Positions 1 through 4,761 of a stretch of 6,552 nt of DNA are shown in pieces. The position numbers and the translations under genes were made by a program. This stretch comes from Candidatus Hydrogenedentota bacterium (GTDB taxonomy: Bacteria > Hydrogenedentota > Hydrogenedentia > Hydrogenedentales > SLHB01): NCBI GenBank assembly GCA_016934125.1, contig JAFGTL010000328.1:1-6552 (forward strand). The letters are read 5' to 3'. The notes under the pieces are model-generated. The model did no database searches and had not been told where the DNA came from. It saw only the letters and a program-made list of their open reading frames with translations. Position 1 is the first letter of the stretch. Each line of letters begins with the position of its first letter.

Positions 1-901
1 CGCGGCAGTCATTGGCGTACTCGTGGGACAGGGGCACTTCCTTCCAGTCGCCCTCGCGTCCGCGCTTGACTTTGGGCGCGCCGCCGAAGCCGTTGGGATC
101 GGGCACGGCGAGGGAGCCTTCGGTGCCGTGAATCTCGATGCAGGGCAAGCAATGGGCCCAGACGTCGAAGCTCATGATCATGGTGCCGATGGCGCCGTTG
201 GCGAAGTCCATGATGCCGGCGATGTGGGTGGGCACTTCGACGTTCATCACGGTGCCGTACTTGGGCTCGCTGGTGATCGTGCGCTGCGGGAAAGCCGTGC
301 CGGTGGAGCCGCAGACGCGGCGTATCGGTCCGAGGAGCGCGATCAGGGCCGTCAGGTGGTAGGGGCCCATGTCGAACATGGGGCCGCCGCCGGGCTGGTA
401 GTAGAAGGTGGGATCGGGGTGCCAGTTCTCGTGGCCGTGGCACTGCATGAAGGCCGTGGCCGAGACGGGCCGGCCGATCCAGCCGTCGTCGATGAGCTTG
501 CGGCAGGTTTGGAGTCCGCCGCCCATGAAGGTGTCGGGAGCGCCGCCGACGCGCAGGCCCTTCTGCCGGGCGAGTTCGAGCATCTTGAGGCCGTCCTCGC
601 GCGTCACGGCGAGGGGTTTCTCCGTATGCACGGATTTGCCGGCTTCGAGGGCGGCAATGCCGATTTCGCCGTGGGCCCGGGGCACGGTGAGGTTGATGAC
701 GATCTCGATATCGGGATCGGCGAGGAGTTCCTCGGTGGTGCAGGCCTTGGGCACGTCGAACTGGGCCGCTTTGTCCTTGGCGCGCTCGAGGATGAGATCG
801 GCGCAGGCGGCCAGGTTGAGGATCTCGAATCGCTTACCGGAGGCGAAGTACCTGTCGCAGATGTTGCCGCAACCCACGATTCCGATGTTGACGGGTTTCA
901 T
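1..901 (-). CDS. Gfo/Idh/MocA family oxidoreductase, C-terminus cut by the left edge
   Basis: This is an NAD(P)-dependent sugar or polyol dehydrogenase-like protein, predicted cytosolic. The 300 visible codons open with an N-terminal Rossmann fold: GIVGCGN at residues 7-13 fits the nucleotide-binding glycine loop, and EKP at 94-96 is the family hallmark whose Lys usually sits at the active site. The C-terminal substrate domain includes GGGPMFDMGPYH at 171-182. At the position where many relatives have Asp-x-x-x-His, this protein has Asp177 and Tyr181, followed by His182. Relatives are usually about 330-390 residues, so roughly 30-90 are missing. The ATG at 901 is chosen because GGGAGG (910-915) sits 8 nt upstream. 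It starts 33 nt after the ThuA-domain gene, so the two are probably co-transcribed. Family assignment is secure. The substrate is unknown; a keto-glycoside or inositol-type compound is an inference from the neighbour. Confidence 0.93.
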   Translation of the reverse strand, partial: MKPVNIGIVGCGNICDRYFASGKRFEILNLAACADLILERAKDKAAQFDVPKACTTEELLADPDIEIVINLTVPRAHGEIGIAALEAGKSVHTEKPLAVTREDGLKMLELARQKGLRVGGAPDTFMGGGLQTCRKLIDDGWIGRPVSATAFMQCHGHENWHPDPTFYYQPGGGPMFDMGPYHLTALIALLGPIRRVCGSTGTAFPQRTITSEPKYGTVMNVEVPTHIAGIMDFANGAIGTMIMSFDVWAHCLPCIEIHGTEGSLAVPDPNGFGGAPKVKRGREGDWKEVPLSHEYANDCR

Positions 902-909
902 AGTGCGTT

Positions 910-915
910 CCTCCC
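910..915 (-). promoter_or_regulatory. Ribosome binding site of the left-edge oxidoreductase
   Basis: The minus strand reads GGGAGG, 8 nt before the ATG at 901. It lies in the 33-nt gap after the ThuA gene, so the second gene of the pair has its own translation initiation signal and fixes the start codon. Confidence 0.75.
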
Positions 916-934
916 AACGGGAAGCCGGCCGGGA

Positions 935-1579
935 TTACCGGCTCGCCCAAAGCATGCCGCGCCGCATGATTTCGAGACACTCGGGCACGTCGAAGTCGGA
1001 GGCGACGTGGCCCAGGGACGAGTAGAACACGCGCCCTTCGCCGTAGGTGCGCTTCCAGACGACAGGCATGACGCAGCCCGCGATCCACGGATAGGGATCG
1101 CCGCTCGCGGTGGTGGTGGCGAGGACTTCGTTGGACGGATCGACATGGAGGTAATACTGCTCGGAATGCATGCGGAAATCGCTCAATCCGGCCACGATGG
1201 GATCGTCGGGCTTGGTGATATTCACCTCGTAGTCGATGATGCCGCCGGGATGCTCCACCCACTGGCCGCCCGTCATGAACTGATAGCCGGTGTTGTTGCG
1301 GAAGGCGTCGCACATGCCGCCGTGCCAGCCAGCGATGCCCACGCCACTGCGGACAGCGGCGAGCAGGCCTTTCTCCTGTTCCGAGGACATCTCGCCCATC
1401 GTCCAACACGGCACGATGAGGTGAAGGGCGCTCATCATGGCCTCATCCGTGTAGGCATCCAAGGAATCAGACACCTGAACACCGTATCCCTGCTCTTTGA
1501 GCCAGGGAATGAAAACCTCGGTGCATTGCTTGGGCTCGTGCCCGTCCCATCCGCCCCAGACGACCAATGCAGATTTCAT
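935..1579 (-). CDS. ThuA-domain protein (trehalose utilization ThuA-like, GATase1-like fold)
   Basis: This 214-residue protein matches the ThuA family, small cytosolic proteins with a class I glutamine amidotransferase-like fold. It starts MKSALVVWGGWDGHEP, a typical first strand and loop. Family-like segments include GIAGWHGGMCDAF at 81-93, the stretch around Glu140-Gln141 (SEQYYLHVDP), and GRVFYSSLGH at 192-201 ending in a conserved-looking His. There is no signal peptide. ThuA proteins are linked to disaccharide catabolism, and in rhizobia thuA pairs with the Gfo/Idh/MocA gene thuB, whose product oxidises the sugar at C3. The same pairing is seen here with a 33-nt gap. The reading frame stays open upstream to about 2164, but that stretch is antiparallel-frame noise over the methyltransferase. 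The ATG at 1579 is set by a perfect AGGAGG six bases upstream. Family is confident; the exact reaction is not established. Confidence 0.92.
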   Translation of the reverse strand: MKSALVVWGGWDGHEPKQCTEVFIPWLKEQGYGVQVSDSLDAYTDEAMMSALHLIVPCWTMGEMSSEQEKGLLAAVRSGVGIAGWHGGMCDAFRNNTGYQFMTGGQWVEHPGGIIDYEVNITKPDDPIVAGLSDFRMHSEQYYLHVDPSNEVLATTTASGDPYPWIAGCVMPVVWKRTYGEGRVFYSSLGHVASDFDVPECLEIMRRGMLWASR

Positions 1580-1585
1580 CTCGAA

Positions 1586-1591
1586 CCTCCT
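1586..1591 (-). promoter_or_regulatory. Consensus Shine-Dalgarno deciding the ThuA start
   Basis: The minus strand reads AGGAGG with a 6-nt spacer to the ATG at 1579. This is the consensus sequence at a near-ideal spacing. It settles the start, although the open frame continues about 195 codons further upstream. Confidence 0.85.
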
Positions 1592-1592
1592 G

Positions 1593-1612
1593 GCCGGCAC
1601 CGGCGGGCCGGC
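1593..1612 (-). repeat. GC-rich inverted repeat in the ThuA leader
   Basis: Two copies of GCCGGC (1593-1598 and 1607-1612) flank an 8-nt loop just upstream of the ThuA Shine-Dalgarno. The transcript could fold here and limit ribosome access, or this could be an operator. GCCGGC is itself palindromic and the region is very GC-rich, so chance is a real alternative. Confidence 0.3.
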
Positions 1613-1634
1613 GCGTTCGTGTTTTCGGGAGTCG

Positions 1635-1640
1635 ATTGTA
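1635..1640 (-). promoter_or_regulatory. Candidate -10 element for the ThuA/oxidoreductase pair
   Basis: The minus strand reads TACAAT within the 88-nt gap between the methyltransferase stop and the ThuA start. It would give a leader of about 50 nt. No good -35 hexamer is seen 16-18 nt upstream, so this is a weak call. The pair could instead be read through from the methyltransferase promoter. Confidence 0.3.
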
Positions 1641-1667
1641 GCGCGGAAGCGCAGAGGATATACAGGC

Positions 1668-2243
1668 CTATTTCTGGGCGTAGTACACGACGGCGGGCGG
1701 GACGTTGCGCCAGACGGGGCGCGTGATGCCGAGATCGCCGAAGGCCGCGCACAGTTTCTTTCGGAACCGGATGCCGGAGGGCAGAACGGTGCTCTGCAGA
1801 TAGGTGTAGGTGGCGAAGCGGCCGCCGGGCGCGAGCACGTCGACGACGGTATTGAGGAGGGTATCCTGGAGTTGGTTGTCGAAGGTCGTCCACGGCAGCC
1901 CGGATACGATGCACTGGCACGAATCCACACCGGCCTCTTCGAGATACTTGCGGGCGTTCGCGGCGGAATCGTTGTGGACGGTGACGTGCGGGAAGCGTTT
2001 ACGGGTGATCTCGACGAACTCGGGGTTGATCTCGAGGGCGAAGAAGAGGGCATCGGGGCGGAGTAGTTCGAGGATGGCGGCGGTGATGACGCCGGTTCCG
2101 GGCCCGAACTCGATGACGACGGAGGCATCGCCGACGCCCGCGGAACCGGCCACTTTCCTGGCAAGGTGCCTTGAACTGGGCGCCACGGCCCCGATCGCCG
2201 CGGGATGATTGACGAACTCCTTCAGGAATCTCAGCACATACAC
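1668..2243 (-). CDS. SAM-dependent methyltransferase, PmtA-like phospholipid N-methyltransferase family
   Basis: From the GTG at 2243 this is a 191-residue class I methyltransferase. Motif I is VIEFGPGTGVIT at 43-54 (SAM glycine loop). Motif II carries the acidic ribose contact Glu71 in ALEINPEF (69-76), an acidic Asp92 follows, and SGLPW at 114-118 is the motif IV-like segment seen in PmtA and RsmA/KsgA-like enzymes. The N-terminal FLKEFVNHPAAIGAVAPSS (6-24) is typical of this group, whose members methylate phosphatidylethanolamine or act on unknown small substrates. The start is uncertain. In-frame alternatives are GTG 2237, ATG 2324 and ATG 2351. I prefer 2243 because relatives begin just before FLKEF, the upstream 36 codons are Gly/Pro-rich and family-unlike, and a GGAG lies 11 nt upstream. 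The protein is likely cytosolic, possibly membrane-associated. The methylated substrate cannot be read from the sequence. Confidence 0.82.
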   Translation of the reverse strand: MYVLRFLKEFVNHPAAIGAVAPSSRHLARKVAGSAGVGDASVVIEFGPGTGVITAAILELLRPDALFFALEINPEFVEITRKRFPHVTVHNDSAANARKYLEEAGVDSCQCIVSGLPWTTFDNQLQDTLLNTVVDVLAPGGRFATYTYLQSTVLPSGIRFRKKLCAAFGDLGITRPVWRNVPPAVVYYAQK

Positions 2244-2291
2244 GTATTCGATGTCTCCGGCACACCCATCTGCGTGAGTTCCCGTGCCGCT

Positions 2292-2305
2292 GGCCGGATC
2301 CGGCC
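2292..2305. repeat. Perfect 14-bp palindrome in the methyltransferase leader
   Basis: GGCCGGATCCGGCC is a perfect palindrome about 50 bp upstream of the preferred methyltransferase start. It lies inside the predicted transcript if the 2386-region start is used. It could be a protein-binding site, or simply a GC-rich chance palindrome. Confidence 0.4.
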
Positions 2306-2392
2306 GGCGCGCGGGAACGCCCATCCCCCCCTGTACTGCTCCCCCGGGCATCTGTGAGCCGGTGCAGGGGACACCACCTGATTGACCGTTCG

Positions 2393-2421
2393 ATCATAGC
2401 GCACGCGGGCCGCGTCATCAA
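2393..2421 (-). promoter_or_regulatory. Sigma70-type promoter for the methyltransferase
   Basis: On the minus strand TTGATG (2416-2421) and TATGAT (2393-2398) are separated by exactly 17 bp. Each hexamer differs from consensus at one or two positions. Transcription would start near 2386, giving a leader of about 143 nt to the GTG at 2243, or about 35 nt to the ATG at 2351. This is the clearest promoter in the window. It could also serve the downstream ThuA/oxidoreductase pair by read-through. Confidence 0.6.
2403..2415. promoter_or_regulatory. Candidate operator: 6-1-6 inverted repeat in the promoter spacer
   Basis: ACGCGG and CCGCGT are perfect inverted half-sites separated by one base. They fall wholly within the 17-bp spacer between the -35 and -10 of the minus-strand promoter. 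A protein bound here would directly block or remodel that promoter. The GC-rich background makes a chance 6-bp match plausible, so this is an inference. Confidence 0.35.
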
Positions 2422-2431
2422 GGGGCATTCG

Positions 2432-2463
2432 CCGCGGGTTCGCGGCCCGGCATTGGCCCGGGC
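2432..2463. repeat. Two adjacent GC-rich inverted repeats between the divergent promoters
   Basis: CCGCG (2432-2436) and CGCGG (2441-2445) flank a 4-nt loop. Next to them GCCCGG (2445-2450) and CCGGGC (2458-2463) flank a 7-nt loop. They lie between the two candidate -35 elements and end two bases before the plus-strand one. They may be operators or upstream structure; no regulator family can be named. Confidence 0.3.
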
Positions 2464-2464
2464 G

Positions 2465-2494
2465 TTGCGCGGCGTCTCGGGAGGGGTGTAGAAT
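2465..2494 (+). promoter_or_regulatory. Candidate promoter for the aminotransferase
   Basis: TTGCGC (2465-2470) and TAGAAT (2489-2494) are spaced by 18 bp. Transcription would start near 2501, leaving a leader of about 41 nt before the ATG at 2542. The -10 is good and the -35 is moderate. The position fits the only plus-strand gene. Confidence 0.45.
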
Positions 2495-2525
2495 CACGCA
2501 TCACGTCGTGTTGGACATCGCAAAC

Positions 2526-2531
2526 GGAGAG
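2526..2531 (+). promoter_or_regulatory. Ribosome binding site of the aminotransferase
   Basis: GGAGAG lies 10 nt before the ATG at 2542. The spacing is slightly long but workable, and it agrees with the family-typical N-terminus. Confidence 0.55.
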
Positions 2532-2541
2532 TCACCCCATC

Positions 2542-3648
2542 ATGAGTTTCCTCGCAGAACGAACGAGCCGGATAGACGCGAGCGGCATCCGAAAGGTATT
2601 CGCCCTGGCGGCGAAGTTGGAGGATCCCATCAACCTCAGCATCGGCCAGCCGGACTTCGATGTGGACGACGCGATCAAAGAGAGCGCCATCGCGGCGATC
2701 CGGGATGGATTCAACAAGTACACGCAGACGTGGGGCACGGACGAGTTGCGGCAGGAGGCGTCGGCCTATTACGAGCGGCGGTTCGGCGTCGGGCTTGAGA
2801 ACGTCATGATCACGTCGGGCGTATCGGGCGGCCTGTTCCTCGCGCTGCTGGCGGTGGTGAATCCGGGCGATGAGGTGATCTTCGGCGATCCGTACTTCGT
2901 GATGTACAAGCACCTCGTGAACCTCCTGGGCGGTGTGTGCCGGATCGTGGACACGTATCCGGACTTCAAGCTCCGGGCGGACGCGGTCGAGCGGGCCGTG
3001 ACGGACAAGACGAAGCTGTTGATCGTGAACTCGCCGTGCAATCCGACAGGCGTGACGCTCGAACAGAGCGAGTTGGCGGCCCTGGCCGACGTGGCGAAAC
3101 GGCACAACCTGCTGCTGGTGTCGGACGAGATCTACGAGCAGTTCTACTATGACGGGACGCCGGCCACGATGGCGGGGATGGGCGAGAACGTGATGGTGTT
3201 GAACGGCTTCTCGAAGATGGCGGCCATGACGGGCTGGCGCGTGGGCTACGCAGCCGGCCCGGCCGACGTGATTCAGCAGATGAACACGCTCCAGCAGTAT
3301 ACATTCGTGTGCGCGCCGTCGTTCGCGCAACAGGCGGCCGTGACGGCCCTGCGCACGGATCCGAAGGAGAAGATCGACGCGTACCGGCGGAAGCGGGATC
3401 TCGTCTACGAGGGCCTCAAGGCGGCGGGGTTCGGGGTGACGAAGCCGGGGGGCGCGTTCTACATCTTCCCGGAAGCGCCCGGGGGCGACGGCGACGCGTT
3501 TGTGGCCCAGGCCATCGAGAACAACCTGCTCGTCATTCCGGGCTCGGTGTTCAGCGAGAAGCGCAGCAATTTCCGCATCAGCTTCGCGGCCGAGGACGAC
3601 ACCATCAAACGCGGCGTGGAGACGCTCGGCCGCCTCGCACGGGGGTAG
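2542..3648 (+). CDS. PLP-dependent class I/II aminotransferase (fold type I, aspartate aminotransferase-like)
   Basis: This full-length 368-residue protein is a cytosolic amino-acid transaminase of the aspartate aminotransferase superfamily, which moves amino groups between an amino acid and a 2-oxo acid. It starts MSFLAERTSRI, a usual beginning for subgroup I-gamma enzymes. Key sites are all present: the substrate loop SIGQPDFD (33-40), PLP-contacting Asn167 in NSPCNPTG (163-170), Asp195 and Tyr198 in SDEIY (pyridine nitrogen and phenol oxygen), the Schiff-base Lys225 in NGFSKMAAMTGWR (221-233) with phosphate-binding Arg233, and carboxylate-binding Arg345 in NFRISFA. It therefore looks active. 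Substrate preference (aspartate, alanine, aromatic or branched) cannot be decided. The gene stands alone on the plus strand, divergent from the methyltransferase and convergent with the next oxidoreductase 24 bp away, with no clear terminator between. Confidence 0.95.
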   Translation: MSFLAERTSRIDASGIRKVFALAAKLEDPINLSIGQPDFDVDDAIKESAIAAIRDGFNKYTQTWGTDELRQEASAYYERRFGVGLENVMITSGVSGGLFLALLAVVNPGDEVIFGDPYFVMYKHLVNLLGGVCRIVDTYPDFKLRADAVERAVTDKTKLLIVNSPCNPTGVTLEQSELAALADVAKRHNLLLVSDEIYEQFYYDGTPATMAGMGENVMVLNGFSKMAAMTGWRVGYAAGPADVIQQMNTLQQYTFVCAPSFAQQAAVTALRTDPKEKIDAYRRKRDLVYEGLKAAGFGVTKPGGAFYIFPEAPGGDGDAFVAQAIENNLLVIPGSVFSEKRSNFRISFAAEDDTIKRGVETLGRLARG

Positions 3649-3672
3649 GCGCAGCCGCTCCTCGCGTATCTG

Positions 3673-4671
3673 CTACTCGACGGGGACAACCGCCTGTTCT
3701 TCGATGGAACGGATGGCCGCAGCGAGCACCTTCTGGGCGGCCAGCCCGTCGGCGCCGGAACCGTCGATGGCATCGGGGGCGCAGCCTTCACTCACCTGCT
3801 CGACGAAGCGGTGGATGCGGTTCGTGAAGGTGTCGGTGAAGGTTTTCTCGGGCACGTCGCCGAAGGCGGTGTTGGTGATGACGGTTTTCTCCATGGATCC
3901 GGCGGGATACAGCGTGAGTTGGCCAAACATGTCTTCGAGGACGAACCGCCCGTCGAGGCCGGCCACTTCGCAGCGTTCCATGGGGTGGCCCCGCTGGATA
4001 TCGTAACTTCCCGTGAGCCCGCCGACGGCGCCGTTGGCGAACCGCATGCAGAAATGGGCGGTAGTCCAGATGGAGCGGCCGGGGGCCTTGGTGGCGAAGC
4101 ACTGTACGGCGTCGATGTCGCCGCAGAAGTAACGCATGACGTCGACGGTGTGGGGATGGAGCGCCTTGATGTGGAACCAGGGGCTGCTCTCGGCGGGATT
4201 CTTGATCCACATGGCCATGTTGATGAAGAGGATGTGGCCGATGCGGCCCTGCTCGATCCACTGCTTGGCGGTTCGCGAGAGCAGGGTGAACCGGTGATTG
4301 AGGTTGATGCCGTAGCAGAGCTTCTTATCGCGGGCGAGGGCAACCATCTCCTCGGCGCAATGGATCTCATTCGAGATGGGTTTCTCGCCGAGGACGTGGC
4401 ATCCGGCTTCGAGGGCCTGCATGGTGGGCGCGTAGTGATCGCTGCTGTATTCGTATCCGCCGGTGGTGACGCCGCAGATGTCGGGAGCGAGTTGAGCGAG
4501 CATTTCGGCCGCGTCGTAGAAGGCGGGCACGCCGAAGCGTTCAGCGGCCGCGTCGGCACGCTCCTTGATGATGTCGCAGACGCCGACGAGTTCCGCGAGG
4601 GGGCTCGACGCGTAGTTGACGGCATGACGGTTTCCGATGGGGCCCATTCCGACGACACAGACGCGTAACAC
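3673..4671 (-). CDS. Gfo/Idh/MocA family oxidoreductase (second, different subfamily)
   Basis: This complete 332-residue NAD(P)-dependent dehydrogenase-like protein is predicted cytosolic. The Rossmann loop is VGMGPIGNRHA at 7-17, Asp33 in VGVCD (29-33) sits at the usual ribose-binding position at the end of strand 2, and EKP is at 96-98. NHRF at 125-128 and the helix LHPHTVDVMRYFCGD (171-185), with His172, His174 and Asp177, match the active-site helix of this family. It differs clearly from the left-edge oxidoreductase, which has DMGPYH instead, so the two are not recent duplicates. The start is a GTG, supported by GGGAG (4678-4682) 6 nt upstream and by the glycine loop beginning at residue 8. 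It follows the permease-protease gene after a 90-nt gap that contains two hairpins, so co-transcription is uncertain. The substrate is unknown. Confidence 0.93.
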   Translation of the reverse strand: MLRVCVVGMGPIGNRHAVNYASSPLAELVGVCDIIKERADAAAERFGVPAFYDAAEMLAQLAPDICGVTTGGYEYSSDHYAPTMQALEAGCHVLGEKPISNEIHCAEEMVALARDKKLCYGINLNHRFTLLSRTAKQWIEQGRIGHILFINMAMWIKNPAESSPWFHIKALHPHTVDVMRYFCGDIDAVQCFATKAPGRSIWTTAHFCMRFANGAVGGLTGSYDIQRGHPMERCEVAGLDGRFVLEDMFGQLTLYPAGSMEKTVITNTAFGDVPEKTFTDTFTNRIHRFVEQVSEGCAPDAIDGSGADGLAAQKVLAAAIRSIEEQAVVPVE

Positions 4672-4677
4672 GGTATT

Positions 4678-4682
4678 CTCCC
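4678..4682 (-). promoter_or_regulatory. Ribosome binding site supporting a GTG start
   Basis: The minus strand reads GGGAG with a 6-nt spacer to GTG at 4669-4671. This supports the non-ATG start of the second oxidoreductase. Confidence 0.7.
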
Positions 4683-4691
4683 GGCCGATTG

Positions 4692-4708
4692 CCGCGCGGG
4701 CGGCGCGG
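4692..4708. repeat. Hairpin in the leader of the second oxidoreductase
   Basis: CCGCGC (4692-4697) and GCGCGG (4703-4708) flank a 5-nt loop, 9 nt upstream of the Shine-Dalgarno. It could influence translation or be chance in GC-rich DNA. Confidence 0.3.
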
Positions 4709-4727
4709 ACACTGCAGCAGACTCCTC

Positions 4728-4746
4728 CCCGGCACCCGTTGCCGGG
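4728..4746 (-). terminator. Strong hairpin downstream of the permease-protease gene, possible weak terminator
   Basis: CCCGGCA (4728-4734) and TGCCGGG (4740-4746) form a perfect 7-bp stem with a 5-nt loop, 15 nt after the stop codon of the fused permease. The minus-strand transcript continues with GAGGAG rather than a U-tract, so it is not a canonical intrinsic terminator. It may instead stabilise the mRNA 3' end or mark a partial stop between the two genes. Confidence 0.35.
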
Positions 4747-4761
4747 AAAATCCTGCGCATT

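Noticed and set aside
23..1726. A 567-codon open frame on the plus strand
   Set aside because: It lies antisense to three well-supported minus-strand genes, has no recognisable domain, and is rich in Gly, Ala, His, Asp and Glu, as expected of a complementary frame in GC-rich coding DNA.
1580..2164. In-frame upstream extension of the ThuA gene to a 409-residue protein
   Set aside because: The extra residues are a Ser/Pro-rich shadow frame of the methyltransferase. The ThuA family begins at residue 1 of the chosen start, and a perfect AGGAGG sits before it.
2325..2331. Seven-G run as a programmed frameshift site
   Set aside because: It lies upstream of the conserved part of the methyltransferase and neither flanking frame encodes a recognisable domain, so no frameshift product is supported.
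2231..2497. Small minus-strand frames in the divergent region (88 and 140 codons) as leader peptides or separate genes
   Set aside because: They span the predicted promoters, have Arg/Pro-rich shadow composition and no family resemblance, and overlap the methyltransferase frame.
2494..3330. A 278-codon minus-strand frame opposite the aminotransferase
   Set aside because: It is His/Arg/Val-rich antisense of a complete, motif-verified aminotransferase.
3649..3672. Bidirectional terminator between the convergent genes
   Set aside because: The 24-bp gap has no stable stem followed by a T-tract on either strand.
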